Positions 16,852 to 26,424 are shown, numbered from the stretch's first letter. The stretch is 64,000 nt of DNA from Streptacidiphilus melanogenes (GCF_000787835.1 NZ_BBPP01000005.1:135315-199314), one strand, 5' to 3'. Program-made: numbers and translations. Notes: generated from the sequence alone by a model not told the origin.

Positions 16852-17277
16852 CTACCCGTACATCCTGCGCATGGTGAAATCGACCATCTGTTCGACGGCC
16901 TTCGCGTCGAAGACCATCCGGTGCTCGCCCTCCATGTCCATCGCGAAGCCGTAGCCGGTGGGGAGGAGATCCAGCACCTCGGCGCCGGTCACGGTGAAGA
17001 ACTTCGAGTCCTTGCCCGCGTAGCGGCGCAGCTCCTTGAGGGAGCTGAACATCGGGATCACCGGCTGGGGCGTGTTGTGCAGGGCGAGGAAGCCGGGGCG
17101 GTCCCCGCGCGGGCAGTAGATCTTCGAGGTGATGAAGATCGACTGGAAGTCCTCGACCGTCATGGCGCCCGAGGTGAAGGCCCGGATCGCATCCGCCAGC
17201 GAGGGCGGAGTGGGCTCCGGGTAGGGCTGCTGATAGCCGGGGTTCGGCCCCTGCTGGGGCTGCTCGTAGCCGTACAC
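16852..17277 (-). CDS. SseB family protein
   Basis: Protein of 141 residues from GTG 17277. A Pro/Gln/Tyr-rich head (YEQPQQGPNPGYQQPYPEP) precedes the SseB-type domain, with IYCPRGDRPGFLALHNTPQPVIPMFSSLKELRRYAG and LLPTGYGFAMDMEGEH. SseB domains occur in many actinobacterial proteins of unknown biochemical role. Divergent from the acyl-CoA dehydrogenase at 17438. Confidence 0.75.
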   Translation of the reverse strand: MYGYEQPQQGPNPGYQQPYPEPTPPSLADAIRAFTSGAMTVEDFQSIFITSKIYCPRGDRPGFLALHNTPQPVIPMFSSLKELRRYAGKDSKFFTVTGAEVLDLLPTGYGFAMDMEGEHRMVFDAKAVEQMVDFTMRRMYG

Positions 17278-17360
17278 AGGTCAAGGCTAGCGAGCGATGT
17301 GACCTACGCCAGGGCCGCAGGGGGTTGATCTAAGTTACCCTTGGGTAGCATCATGGCAGC

Positions 17361-17379
17361 TACTTGCTGGTAGCAGGTA
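17361..17379. promoter_or_regulatory. inverted repeat upstream of the large acyl-CoA dehydrogenase
   Basis: TACTTGCT-GGT-AGCAGGTA is an 8+8 inverted repeat with one G-T position, 58 bp before the start at 17438. Related TAGCA and GGTAG half-sites flank it (about 17345-17395). Position and symmetry fit a TetR-type operator for a fatty-acid gene; the regulator is unknown. Confidence 0.4.
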
Positions 17380-17437
17380 GAAGGTCTCACTGGTAGATCG
17401 CTGTAGATCTCGTCGATCGAGTTGAGGGTTCACGACT

Positions 17438-19267
17438 ATGGGTCACTACAAGTCCAACCTCCGCGACCTGGAGTTCAACCTCTTCGAGGTGCTCGGTCGT
17501 GACGAGGTCTACGGCACCGGGCCGTTCGCCGAGATGGACGTCGAGACGGCGAAGTCCATCCTGTCCGAGATCGCGCGTCTCGCCGAGAACGACCTCGCCG
17601 CGTCCTTCGCCGACGCCGACCGCAACCCGCCGGTCTTCGACCCGGAGACCAACACCGCCCCGATACCGGCGACCTTCAAGAAGAGCTACCAGGCCTTCAT
17701 GGACTCCGAGTACTGGCGTCTCGGCATCCCGGAGGCGATCGGCGGCACGCCCACCCCGAACTCCCTGGTCTGGGCCTACGCCGAGCTGATCCTGGGCTCG
17801 AACCCGGCCATCTGGATGTACTCCTCCGGCCCGGCCTTCGCCGGCGTCATCCACGAGGAGGGCACCGAGGAGCAGTCCAAGGTCGCCCAGCTCATGGTCG
17901 ACAAGGGCTGGGGCGCCACCATGGTGCTGACCGAGCCCGACGCGGGCTCCGACGTCGGCGCCGGCCGCACCAAGGCGATCCAGCAGCCCGACGGCTCCTG
18001 GCACATCGAGGGTGTCAAGCGCTTCATCACCTCGGGCGAGCACGACATGTCCGAGAACATCATCCACCTGGTGCTGGCCCGCCCCGAGGGCGCGGGCCCC
18101 GGCACCAAGGGCCTGTCGCTCTTCATCGTGCCGAAGTACGACTTCGACTGGGAGACCGGCGAGCTGGGCGAGCGCAACGGCGCCTACGCCACCAACGTCG
18201 AGCACAAGATGGGCCTCAAGGCCTCCAACACCTGCGAGATGACCTTCGGCGCCAAGCACCCCGCCAAGGGCTGGCTGGTCGGCGAGAAGCACGACGGCAT
18301 CCGCCAGATGTTCCGCATCATCGAGTTCGCCCGCATGATGGTCGGCACGAAGGCCATCGCCACCCTCTCCACCGGCTACCTGAACGCGCTGGAGTACGCC
18401 AAGGAGCGCGTGCAGGGCCCGGACCTGGCCCAGTTCCTGGACAAGACCGCGCCGCGTGTCACCATCACGCACCACCCGGACGTGCGCCGCTCGCTGCTGA
18501 CCCAGAAGGCCTACGCCGAGGGCATGCGCGCGCTGGTGCTGTTCACCGCGTCCGTCCAGGACGAGGTGCAGCTGCTCAAGGCCCGCGGTGAGGACGCCTC
18601 CGCCGCCGAGCGCCTGAACGACCTGCTGCTGCCGATCGTCAAGGGCTACGGCTCGGAGAAGTCCTACGAGCAGCTTGCGCAGTCGCTGCAGACCTTCGGC
18701 GGCTCCGGCTTCCTGCAGGAGTACCCGATCGAGCAGTACATCCGGGACGCCAAGATCGACACCCTCTACGAGGGCACGACCGCCATCCAGGGCCAGGACT
18801 TCTTCTTCCGGAAGATCGTCAAGGACCAGGGCCAGGCGCTGACCGCCCTGTCGGAGCAGATCCTCAAGTCGATCGCCGCAGGCGTCGGCGGCGACGAGCT
18901 GGCCGCCGAGCGCGACGCGCTGGCCGCCGCCGCGGGCGACCTGGAGGCCCTGGTCGGCACCATGCTGGCCCAGCTCGGCACCGTCGAGCAGGACCTCCGC
19001 AACATGTACAAGGTCGGCCAGAACACCACCCGCCTGCTGCTCGCCTCCGGCGACGTGGTCCTCGGCTGGCTGCTGCTGCGCGCCGCGGCCGTCGCCCAGG
19101 CCAAGCTGGCGGAGGGCGCCTCCGAGAAGGACGTGGCGTTCTACCAGGGCAAGATCGCCGCCGCGCGCTTCTTCGCCCGCAACGTGCTGCCGGCCGTGCA
19201 CACGCAGCGCCTGATCGCCGAGGGCATCGACAACTCGATCATGGACCTCGCGGAGGAGGCGTTCTGA
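17438..19267 (+). CDS. large acyl-CoA dehydrogenase (FadE5/AcdB type)
   Basis: FAD enzyme of 609 residues, longer than the usual ~380 because of an N-terminal extension ([20 protein letters not shown]) and a C-terminal helical domain. Core motifs are [19 protein letters not shown], the [21 protein letters not shown] segment, and [20 protein letters not shown]. The architecture matches the broad chain-length FadE5-type dehydrogenases of actinobacteria, which start fatty-acid beta-oxidation. It is monocistronic: a palindrome lies before it and a strong terminator after it. Codons are the strongly biased kind seen in well-expressed Streptomyces genes. Confidence 0.95.
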   Translation: MGHYKSNLRDLEFNLFEVLGRDEVYGTGPFAEMDVETAKSILSEIARLAENDLAASFADADRNPPVFDPETNTAPIPATFKKSYQAFMDSEYWRLGIPEAIGGTPTPNSLVWAYAELILGSNPAIWMYSSGPAFAGVIHEEGTEEQSKVAQLMVDKGWGATMVLTEPDAGSDVGAGRTKAIQQPDGSWHIEGVKRFITSGEHDMSENIIHLVLARPEGAGPGTKGLSLFIVPKYDFDWETGELGERNGAYATNVEHKMGLKASNTCEMTFGAKHPAKGWLVGEKHDGIRQMFRIIEFARMMVGTKAIATLSTGYLNALEYAKERVQGPDLAQFLDKTAPRVTITHHPDVRRSLLTQKAYAEGMRALVLFTASVQDEVQLLKARGEDASAAERLNDLLLPIVKGYGSEKSYEQLAQSLQTFGGSGFLQEYPIEQYIRDAKIDTLYEGTTAIQGQDFFFRKIVKDQGQALTALSEQILKSIAAGVGGDELAAERDALAAAAGDLEALVGTMLAQLGTVEQDLRNMYKVGQNTTRLLLASGDVVLGWLLLRAAAVAQAKLAEGASEKDVAFYQGKIAAARFFARNVLPAVHTQRLIAEGIDNSIMDLAEEAF

Positions 19268-19360
19268 TCGGCGCCCGAGCCGATCGGCCGCGTGCCGGGA
19301 ACCGTCTGAGCACTGCCTGAACACCGTCTGAGCACATGCCCGAGCACCGTCTCGGCGCAG

Positions 19361-19391
19361 AGGGCCCGGACCCGTAAAGGGTCCGGGCCCT
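19361..19391 (+). terminator. strong hairpin terminator
   Basis: Perfect 13-bp stem AGGGCCCGGACCC / GGGTCCGGGCCCT around a GTAAA loop, 94 bp after the dehydrogenase stop. Just upstream (19301-19352) a short repeat of the form ACCGTCTGAGCAC occurs about three times. Confidence 0.85.
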
Positions 19392-19554
19392 CGTGCGTTC
19401 CGCGCGCCGCAGGGGTGGCCGTCGCCGAGGTCGCTCGCCACCCTTCGCCATGGTGAACGAAGGCGCGATCAACGCGCGCCCCTCGGCGTCGGCCCTATGC
19501 TCGACCGCAGAGATCGGCCACCCTCAGCAATTCTCAGCACGTCTGGAGCCCGCT

Positions 19555-20871
19555 TTGACCCCCGCTGCCGCCTCCACGCACACCGCCACGCCTGCGTTCG
19601 ACCGCAGTCACACCGATGACCTCATCGCCTACCTGCAGTCGAGCCCGTCACCCTTCCACGCGGTGGCCGAGGCGGCGGCACGGCTGGAGAAGGCGGGCTT
19701 CCGGCAGGTGGAGGAGACGGCGGCCTGGGACGCGACCCCCGGCGGTCGCTACCTGATCCGCGGCGGGGCGCTCGTCGCCTGGTACGTGCCCGAGGGGGCC
19801 ACCCCGGCCACCGGGTTCCGCATCGTCGGCGCCCACACCGACTCGCCCAACCTGCGGGTCAAGCCCGTCCCCGACACCGGGGCCGACGGCTGGCGGCAGG
19901 TCGCCGTCGAGATCTACGGCGGGGTCCCGCTCAACACCTGGCTCGACCGCGACCTCGGCCTCTCCGGCCGGCTCGCGCTGCGCGACGGCCGCGTCGTCCT
20001 GGTCCGCATCGACGAGGCGCTGCTGCGCGTCCCGCAGCTGGCCATCCACCTGGACCGCAGCGTCAACGAGGCGCTGACGCTCGACCGGCAGAAGCACCTC
20101 ACCCCGATCTGGGGCCTCGGCGAGGTCGACGAGGGCTCGCTCATCTCCTACGTCTCCGCCGCGGCGGGCGTCGCCGCGAACGACGTGGTCGGCTGGGACC
20201 TGATGGTCCACGACGTGCAGCCGCCGTCCTACCTGGGCCGCGACCGCGAGCTGCTGGCCGCGCCGCGCCTGGACAACCTGCTCTCCGTGCACGCCGGGAC
20301 CGCGGCGCTCGCGGCCGTCGCCGCCGCCGGCACCGAGCCGGACCACATCCCGGTGCTGGCCGCCTTCGACCACGAGGAGAACGGCAGCGAGTCCGACACC
20401 GGCGCCCAGGGCCCGCTGCTCGGCAACGTCATGGACCGCTCCGTCTACGCCCGCGGCGGCACCCACGAGGACCGAGCCCGGGCCCTGGCCGCCACCATCT
20501 GCCTCTCCTCGGACATGGGGCACGCCGTCCACCCCAACTACAGCGAGCGCCACGAGCCGGGCCACCACCCGATGCCGAACGGCGGCCCGATCCTCAAGGT
20601 CAACGTCAACAACCGCTACGCCACCAACGCCACCGGCCGCGCCGTTTTCGCCGCCGCCTGCGAGAAGGCCGGCGTGCCCTGGCAGAGCTTCGTCTCCAAC
20701 AACTCGGTCCCCTGCGGCACGACCATCGGCCCGATCACGGCCGCCCGCCTCGGCATCGCGACGGTGGACTGCGGCGTCGCCGCCCTGTCCATGCACTCCG
20801 CGCGCGAGCTGTGCGGGGCTGACGACCCGTTCCTGCTGGCCTCGGCTCTCAAGGCGTTCCTCGAGAGCTGA
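19555..20871 (+). CDS. M18 family aminopeptidase
   Basis: Zinc aminopeptidase of 438 residues that removes N-terminal, often acidic, residues from peptides in the cytoplasm. Metal-site segments are GAHTDSPNLRVKP, LDNLLSVHAG, AFDHEENGSESDTGAQG and SSDMGHAVHPNY. The domain begins at FDRSHTDDLIAYLQSSPSPFHAV. TTG 19555 is preferred because a GGAG lies six bases before it and the protein then starts just ahead of the conserved region; longer starts in the same frame (for example ATG 19450) would add low-quality sequence. It is read toward the thioredoxin-NHL gene, with only 3 bp between stops. Confidence 0.92.
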   Translation: MTPAAASTHTATPAFDRSHTDDLIAYLQSSPSPFHAVAEAAARLEKAGFRQVEETAAWDATPGGRYLIRGGALVAWYVPEGATPATGFRIVGAHTDSPNLRVKPVPDTGADGWRQVAVEIYGGVPLNTWLDRDLGLSGRLALRDGRVVLVRIDEALLRVPQLAIHLDRSVNEALTLDRQKHLTPIWGLGEVDEGSLISYVSAAAGVAANDVVGWDLMVHDVQPPSYLGRDRELLAAPRLDNLLSVHAGTAALAAVAAAGTEPDHIPVLAAFDHEENGSESDTGAQGPLLGNVMDRSVYARGGTHEDRARALAATICLSSDMGHAVHPNYSERHEPGHHPMPNGGPILKVNVNNRYATNATGRAVFAAACEKAGVPWQSFVSNNSVPCGTTIGPITAARLGIATVDCGVAALSMHSARELCGADDPFLLASALKAFLES

Positions 20872-20874
20872 GCC

Positions 20875-22710
20875 CTACCGGTCGTCCATCCCGGCCAGCA
20901 CCAGGGCGAGCCGGTCCGTCCCCTGCGCGGTGACCCGGACCGGCACGCCCCAGTCCTGCTGGTGCACGTGGCAGGTCGGGAACTCGATCGCCGGGTCCGC
21001 GTCGCAGGACGCGGCCATGGCCGAGACGTGCAGCACGCCCTCGGTCACGTCCGGGTTCAGGGTCAGCTCGCGCCGCAGCGCGGTGTCCGCGCCGCCGCCC
21101 GCGAGGATCAGCTCCGGCGGCGTGGAGCTGACCAGCAGACGGGTGGCCGGGCCGTAGGTCTCGTCCAGCTTCTGCCCGGTGGGCGCGGTGAACACGACGT
21201 CCAGGGCGAGCGTGCCGCCCGCGATCTCGGTTGCGGGCCGCTGCGTCCGGTGCGCGGCGGCCTCCACCTGCACCGCCTCCTCCGGCAGCCGCAGCCGGGT
21301 CAGCCGGTGCCGCGCGGACTCGATCACCACGATCTCGTCCCCGTCGACCACCGCCCCGGACGGCTCCCGCAGGTCGGTGGCGAGCGTGCTCACCTCGCCC
21401 GTCTCCGGATCGAACCGGCGCAGCGCGTGGTTGTACGTGTCCGCGATCGCGACCGACCCGTCCGGCAGGACGGTGACCCCGAGCGGGTGCTGCAGCAGCG
21501 CCTGCGCGGCGTCGCCGTCCCGGTGCCCGAAGTCGAACAGCCCCGTGCCGACGGCGGTCCGCACCTCGTGCGTCCCGGCCTCGACGTACCGCACGGCGGA
21601 CGTCTCCGAGTCGGCCACCCACATCCGGCCCCCGTCCGCGGCGACCGCCAGCCCGGACGGCTGCGCGAACCACGCCTCGGCGGCGGGCCCGTCGACCAGG
21701 CCCTCGTTCGTCGTCCCGGCCTCGACCTGGACCGTGTCGGCGTCCGGGTCGTAGCTCCACAGCTGGTGCGTCCCGGCCATGGCGATCCACACCCGGCCGT
21801 CGAACCAGGCCACGTCCCACGGCGACGACAGGTCCACGGCCCTGGCCGGACCGCTCGTCGCCGAGTTCTGCCACCACTGCCGCCCGGTCCCGGCGAGCGT
21901 CGTCACCTCACCGGTGCTGAGGTTCACTCCGCGCAGCGCGTGGTTGACCGTGTCGGCCACCACGACGTCGTACGGCCGACCCCCGCTCTCGCCCTCGACC
22001 AGGGCCACCCCTTGAGGCTCGCTGAACCGCGCGGCCTCGGCCTTCCCGTCCGTGAACCCGCGCTCACCGCTGCCGATCCGGCGCACGACGGTCTCCCCGT
22101 CCGCGGCCAGCTCGACCAGGCTGTGATGGCCCGAGTCCGCCACCAGGTACCCGCCCCCGGGCAGCCGGACCGCCTTGCCGGGGAACTTCAGCGCCCCGGG
22201 CACGGCCTCCGGCGCCACGTACGGCCCGTCCCCGCGCCGCAGCGTCCCCTTCGCCTCGTGCTCCGCCTCCAGCTCCGCCACCAGCGCGGCGATCGCATGC
22301 GCATGCCCCTCCCCGGCATGCTGCGCGACGACGTACCCCTCGGGATCGATCACCACGAGCGTCGGCCACGCCCGCACGGCGTACTGCTTCCACGTCGCGA
22401 GCTCCGGGTCGTCCAGCACGGGGTGTTCCACCTCGTACCGCGCCACGGCATCCACCACGGCCTGGTGCTCCGCCTCGTGCACGAACTTCGGCGAGTGCAC
22501 CCCGACGATCACCAACGTCTCCCGATGCGCCTCCTCGAGCTCCCTGAGCTCGTCGAGGACATGCAGACAGTTGATGCAGCAGAAGGTCCAGAAGTCTACA
22601 ACGACGCACTTACCTCGCAGGTCCGCGAGGGTGAGGTCCTTGCCGCCGGTGTTGATCCATCCGCCCTTGCCGACCAGTTCGGGGGCGCGAACGCGTGCAC
22701 GTGATGCCAT
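20875..22710 (-). CDS. thioredoxin-NHL repeat protein, 5' end supplied by the integrated element
   Basis: Protein of 611 residues from ATG 22710. A thioredoxin-like domain (about 1-150, redox motif in FWTFCCINCLH) is followed by NHL beta-propeller repeats (DGPYVAPEAVPGALKFPGKAV, GVALVEGE, VADTVNHALRGVNL and similar). A thiol-disulfide role is likely. The first ~41 codons belong to the AICE: they form half of the 123-bp end repeat, and the displaced original copy remains at 39675-39818. The two versions differ at only three residues (Ile19/Leu, Cys35/Ile, Val38/Leu), so the reading frame is restored with conservative changes. An in-frame ATG at 22728 exists, but homology is strongest from 22710. 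Confidence 0.92.
   Translation of the reverse strand: MASRARVRAPELVGKGGWINTGGKDLTLADLRGKCVVVDFWTFCCINCLHVLDELRELEEAHRETLVIVGVHSPKFVHEAEHQAVVDAVARYEVEHPVLDDPELATWKQYAVRAWPTLVVIDPEGYVVAQHAGEGHAHAIAALVAELEAEHEAKGTLRRGDGPYVAPEAVPGALKFPGKAVRLPGGGYLVADSGHHSLVELAADGETVVRRIGSGERGFTDGKAEAARFSEPQGVALVEGESGGRPYDVVVADTVNHALRGVNLSTGEVTTLAGTGRQWWQNSATSGPARAVDLSSPWDVAWFDGRVWIAMAGTHQLWSYDPDADTVQVEAGTTNEGLVDGPAAEAWFAQPSGLAVAADGGRMWVADSETSAVRYVEAGTHEVRTAVGTGLFDFGHRDGDAAQALLQHPLGVTVLPDGSVAIADTYNHALRRFDPETGEVSTLATDLREPSGAVVDGDEIVVIESARHRLTRLRLPEEAVQVEAAAHRTQRPATEIAGGTLALDVVFTAPTGQKLDETYGPATRLLVSSTPPELILAGGGADTALRRELTLNPDVTEGVLHVSAMAASCDADPAIEFPTCHVHQQDWGVPVRVTAQGTDRLALVLAGMDDR
22588..22710. repeat. left end repeat (attL) with element-donated gene 5' end
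   Basis: This 123-bp stretch aligns with 39696-39818 at 111 of 123 positions. CCAGAAGT (22588-22595) is the likely crossover core: leftward is the host gene body, rightward the element's replacement for codons 1-41. Differences cluster near the core (7 within the first 35 bases) and are mostly silent, as expected if the element captured another strain's gene start. Confidence 0.88.
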
Positions 22711-22890
22711 GCACCAATCCAACAGCATCCGCGTGCCGAAACCTTCCCTGGCTCTGGCGCGGGGCGAGAGGGCTAACTAGGATTCGAGTAAACGTTCGAT
22801 TATGAGCAAGGGGTTCAGTTGCTCGCGGCTAGGTGGTGTCTGTGGTTCATTTCCATGCGCAAATTACTGGAGTGGAGTAGGCTTCCGCGC

Positions 22891-23697
22891 ATGAGTGAAG
22901 AAGAGGACGCCGTAGGCGATCTTGAGGACGGCGGAGCCCTAGCAGGGATCCGGTGGGCAGGGGAGTCCGCTTATGGGCGCCTCCTTGAGGACTATGACCC
23001 GGCCACGGGCCATGATCAGGGCTGGATCGGCTACACAGCCCACAAGCTGCTGTTGGATCGCTTGAACCGCGTCTTCTCGTGTGGGCCCTATGCCGTCGGT
23101 GGCGGGGATGCACAGGCCGGCTTGGATGTCGTTGCTGCGGGCCTGGGCGACACCTACCTGACTATGCCCAGGATTCCTGCCGGGGCGGTCGCCCTGGCGG
23201 ACCTCAACAAGTCGCCTGGCTGGCAGTCGAGCACGTGGCGGTGGCTCATGGCCTCGTATCCGCACGGTACTGTGGACAAGATCCGTTGGCAGCAGAAGAG
23301 TCCGACGAAGCGCCGCGTTGCGGCTCAGCCGAGCCCCGATGCACCCACCTTGCCGTTCGAGGAGTTGGAGGCGTTCGAGGACTTCTCCTCGCTGATTGAG
23401 CCCGAGGGGCCGGGCGCTGCCGATCTGATCGCGCGGACTCTCGTCTTGGCGCACAGCGTGCACCCGGAGTTCCGCGTGCGGGAGTTCTTCATCGGTCGGC
23501 CGCGGATGAACTCTGACGGTGGCAAGGCATGGTGGTGGAGGTATGACCTGTTGAGCAGTGCGCCTGGGGCTGGTGGTTTCGCCCCTGTCTCACCCCAGCC
23601 CGCACCTCTCGCTCCTTCTCCCCACGTTGTTCCCGATGCACCGGTGCGCAGGCGTCAGAAGCCGCAGGAAGCCACCGGCCCTGAGGCGATTGGATAG
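22891..23697 (+). CDS. unknown AICE cargo protein, coupled to an XRE/ImmA-IrrE gene
   Basis: Protein of 268 residues from ATG 22891, behind a purine-rich stretch; longer in-frame starts back to 22819 exist. It is acidic at the N-terminus (MSEEEDAVGDLEDGG) and Trp-rich in the middle (SPGWQSSTWRWLMASYP, GGKAWWWRYDLL), with a Pro/Ala-rich tail. No signal peptide, membrane segment or family was recognised. The stop lies 2 bp before the next ATG with no room for a ribosome site, so the two proteins should be made in fixed ratio. As first gene inside attL, divergent from the hijacked host gene, it could be a toxin, defence effector or peptidase target (inference). Confidence 0.7.
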   Translation: MSEEEDAVGDLEDGGALAGIRWAGESAYGRLLEDYDPATGHDQGWIGYTAHKLLLDRLNRVFSCGPYAVGGGDAQAGLDVVAAGLGDTYLTMPRIPAGAVALADLNKSPGWQSSTWRWLMASYPHGTVDKIRWQQKSPTKRRVAAQPSPDAPTLPFEELEAFEDFSSLIEPEGPGAADLIARTLVLAHSVHPEFRVREFFIGRPRMNSDGGKAWWWRYDLLSSAPGAGGFAPVSPQPAPLAPSPHVVPDAPVRRRQKPQEATGPEAIG

Positions 23698-23699
23698 TC

Positions 23700-24893
23700 A
23701 TGCACCTCGTTCACCGTCCCGCACCTCAGGTCGGTGATGTAGCGCGCCTGTTCGATGGCAGGCGTCTTCGGTTGGCCCGTCAGTTGGCGGGCCTCCGCAA
23801 GAATGCTCTCGCCGCGATGATCGGGAAGACTCCCACGGCTGTTGCCTCCTATGAGAATGGCACCAAGCGACCAGCTGCCGCGACAGTGGCTCAGCTCTGT
23901 CTCTCACTTGGGGTGGAGCCTGCATTTTTTCTCTCCGGTCCCGGAGAAATTGATTTCTCCGAGCGGTCCCCGCACTTTCGCTCGCTAAGGTCCACAACGC
24001 AGATCTCTCGGGATCAGGCAGCCGCCTATGGGCTGGCGACGATTGATGCAGCTGCTTCACTGGAAAGGCATGTGGAATTTCCCGAAGTTAATGTATTGCC
24101 ATTTCCGGTAGACGTGGATTTGGAAATTATCCAGCTTCCAGAGCGTGCCGCGCGTGAGCTTCGTTTTCACTGGAAGATCCCTGACGGGCCGGTGGGGCAC
24201 TTGGTGAGAATTGCCGAGAATCAAGGAATCTTGGTGGTCTTCAGTCCTGTTCAAGCCGCCTCCGTGGACGCCTACTCGTTTGATAGTCGTGTGCGCCCGG
24301 TGATTGTGCTGAATCCGGTCAAGCAAGACTACTTCCGCCAGCGCTTTGATGTGGCTCACGAGATCGGCCATCTGGTGATGCATGCGGACTCGGAGCCAGG
24401 GGGGCGAAAAATTGAAGATCAGGCGCAGGCCTTTGCGGCAGAATTCTTGATGCCTGCGGAGCAGATGAGGGACATTTTGCCGTCATCTGCGGACTGGCCA
24501 CGGCTCTCTCAGATCAAACAAACATGGGGTGTTAGTCTCCAGGCGCTCCTATATCGCTCCCGAAGCCTAGGCGTTATGAGTGAGGTTACGTACCGCAACG
24601 CCATCACTTACCTTTCGGCGAAGGGGTGGAGGCGACAGGAGCCAGGGGTGATGCCCGCGCTTGAGCAGCCGTCCCTAATGGCCCAAGCGGTCAGCTTGCT
24701 TGAAGAGGATGGCGTAAAGCTGGGCGATATTGCGTATGAGGCGAGGGTCCCGCTTTCGTTGCTTGAAACGATTGTTGCCCGTACGCCTCAATTCCCCGTA
24801 GGCGGTTCATGGGGCAACGGTTCGGACGCCGCGTCACTTCCTCATGGTGTCAGCTCCATCCTGTCGGCAAGCCGGTTTGGCAAGGAAGGATAG
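23700..24893 (+). CDS. XRE-HTH and ImmA/IrrE metallopeptidase fusion
   Basis: Protein of 397 residues. An XRE helix-turn-helix lies at about 13-70 (ARQLAGLRKNALAAMIGKTPTAVASYENGTKRPAAATVAQL). A gluzincin domain of the COG2856 type follows, with the zinc motif HEIGH in FDVAHEIGHLVMH (about 217-223) and a downstream glutamate in QAQAFAAEFLMP. Such proteins cleave repressors to switch mobile elements on, or act as antitoxins or defence regulators. Coupling to the upstream unknown gene suggests the two act together. Codons and GC content are clearly below the window average, pointing to separate acquisition. Confidence 0.88.
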   Translation: MHLVHRPAPQVGDVARLFDGRRLRLARQLAGLRKNALAAMIGKTPTAVASYENGTKRPAAATVAQLCLSLGVEPAFFLSGPGEIDFSERSPHFRSLRSTTQISRDQAAAYGLATIDAAASLERHVEFPEVNVLPFPVDVDLEIIQLPERAARELRFHWKIPDGPVGHLVRIAENQGILVVFSPVQAASVDAYSFDSRVRPVIVLNPVKQDYFRQRFDVAHEIGHLVMHADSEPGGRKIEDQAQAFAAEFLMPAEQMRDILPSSADWPRLSQIKQTWGVSLQALLYRSRSLGVMSEVTYRNAITYLSAKGWRRQEPGVMPALEQPSLMAQAVSLLEEDGVKLGDIAYEARVPLSLLETIVARTPQFPVGGSWGNGSDAASLPHGVSSILSASRFGKEG

Positions 24894-24948
24894 CTGCGCG
24901 TGTTGCGGCCGACACCGTGACCTTCCCAGGCGCGGCGAGCGCAGCAGC

Positions 24949-26118
24949 CTAATCAACGGAGTCAGGGGTTGCGCTTAGCTCAGCTTCAACCTCCGCCACT
25001 ACTTGCTCGCTCTGCGCAGTGTCCCCAGCCAGCCGAAGCAGGTCCGCAGACATCATGCGGAAAGTGACGCCGTAGGTTTCGTGACTCCAGAATTTCCGGA
25101 GCACGTTCAATGCCTCGTCGTATTTCCCCATGGCGCTGAGCACTCTGGAAAATTCCCCCGCTTCAATGTCGTTTGGCTGCCCTATTGAGCGGCACAGGCT
25201 CTCTGCTTCTTCAAGTTTTCCCTGAAGGCTAAGCGCTCTGATTAGGTGGATTCTAATATCGGAGTCATTTACTAGCGGTGATGCCTTTGCGAATGACTCT
25301 GCAGTTTGAAACTTCCCAGACCCGATGAGCATCTCCAGATATGATTCCGAGCAATTCTTGTGACTGGGATCGATTTCGGTTGCACGCCGGTGGTAGATCT
25401 CGGCCTCGTCGTAGAGTGCAAGTTCCTCCAGATAGAGGCCGACGAACCACGCGTATGTCGCATTGTTCGGGTCGAGCCTAAGGGCGCGCTTTTGGTGTTG
25501 AATCGCGCCGTCCCAGTCTTCCAGTAGGTTGGCAAGCATGTCTGCGATGTAATTTGCCGAGCGCGCCGTCCCCATCTCCAAATCCCTAAGATCTTCGAGA
25601 ATCTCGACCATTTCCCCCCGGCGTCCTAGTTCATTCAGCGCGTCTAGATATGGCTCGATGAGCCCGGTGCGCCGTCGACTTTTTATTCGTGGGGCCAAAT
25701 ATTCGAGAATCTCCTCGTGCTTGCCTTCCTGTCGCAGCTTCCTGGCTGCATGAAAAGCAAGCATGTCTGCTCCGAGGTTTGGATCGTAGCTCGAAAGCAT
25801 CTTGTATCGGCCGGCATGCCCGTCGGGCGTGGCGCGATCAGGATCCATCTCACCCGTGTTCAACTCGCGCGAGGACTCCAAGAGCGCACGCTTCCACAGC
25901 GTCCGTATCTCCTCGATGTCCCCGTTGATCGCCTCAACGATGAGTTCGATCGCCCCCCAGCGAGGAAGACGCTTGCCAGACAACGCCTGATGTACGGTGC
26001 TGTGGCTGATGACCAGGGTCTTGGAGGCGATGTCGCGGACGCTCGGTTGCCCCGCATCCAAGCGGAGCTCTCTGAGTCGAGCGGCCAAGGCCTGCCTTGA
26101 TGCGTCATTTCCTGCCAC
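24949..26118 (-). CDS. HTH-TPR regulatory protein
   Basis: Protein of 389 residues, read from GTG 26118 because GGGGGG lies five bases upstream; in-frame starts back to 26217 would lengthen it. The N-terminus is an XRE-like helix-turn-helix (RLRELRLDAGQPSVRDIASKTLVISHSTVHQALSGKRLPRWG). The rest is tetratricopeptide-like helices, including QHQKRALRLDPNNATYAWFVGLYLEELALYDEAEIYHRRATEIDP. This is the layout of peptide- or ligand-sensing regulators, or of signalling scaffolds in actinobacteria. It is AT-richer than neighbours. It converges on the XRE/ImmA gene with a 55-bp gap. Confidence 0.8.
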   Translation of the reverse strand: MAGNDASRQALAARLRELRLDAGQPSVRDIASKTLVISHSTVHQALSGKRLPRWGAIELIVEAINGDIEEIRTLWKRALLESSRELNTGEMDPDRATPDGHAGRYKMLSSYDPNLGADMLAFHAARKLRQEGKHEEILEYLAPRIKSRRRTGLIEPYLDALNELGRRGEMVEILEDLRDLEMGTARSANYIADMLANLLEDWDGAIQHQKRALRLDPNNATYAWFVGLYLEELALYDEAEIYHRRATEIDPSHKNCSESYLEMLIGSGKFQTAESFAKASPLVNDSDIRIHLIRALSLQGKLEEAESLCRSIGQPNDIEAGEFSRVLSAMGKYDEALNVLRKFWSHETYGVTFRMMSADLLRLAGDTAQSEQVVAEVEAELSATPDSVD

Positions 26119-26150
26119 TTGTGCCCCCCAGCGTTGGTGTCTCATTTTGT

Positions 26151-26175
26151 AAAACGTTACAGTCGCGGACGTTTT
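26151..26175. promoter_or_regulatory. inverted repeat in the HTH-TPR promoter region
   Basis: AAAACGT-(N11)-ACGTTTT lies 33 bp before the GTG at 26118. It is also part of a GTAAAACG/GTAAACG motif that recurs upstream of other cargo genes. Autoregulation by the HTH protein is a reasonable guess. Confidence 0.45.
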
Positions 26176-26255
26176 GCGCCGTCGCTGCTTGTATTGCTTT
26201 CTGTAAGGTTGCTCCATAATGTAAACGAGACGAGCAGGGCCGCGACGATTGAATC

Positions 26256-26399
26256 ATGTCAAAGAAGCGGCAGCGCAAGATTGTCAAGAAGAATCACCGG
26301 CGCGCAAATGCACAGAATGCATTTCCTCTGGCCTGTTCCATTCTCACGTTGCTTGATCTGGTTCTTGAGATTGCTGCAAGAATTTCAGGAATCAAGTGA
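26256..26399 (+). CDS. small basic protein with hydrophobic C-terminal helix
   Basis: A 47-residue frame: Lys/Arg-rich head (MSKKRQRKIVKKNHRRANAQ), then a hydrophobic helix (AFPLACSILTLLDLVLEIAA). The ribosome site is weak (GCAGGG about 19 bases before the ATG). It is divergent from the HTH-TPR gene and converges on the NUDIX gene. The amphipathic design resembles small membrane toxins or transmembrane peptides; without homologues it stays tentative. Confidence 0.4.
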   Translation: MSKKRQRKIVKKNHRRANAQNAFPLACSILTLLDLVLEIAARISGIK

Positions 26400-26424
26400 C
26401 TGTGGCGATGCCCAGGGAGCGGAC

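Noticed and set aside
22588-22710. tRNA gene as AICE attachment site
   Set aside because: No cloverleaf or TTC-containing T-loop at either end; the repeat translates in frame as a thioredoxin-NHL N-terminus and the integrase is a serine type.
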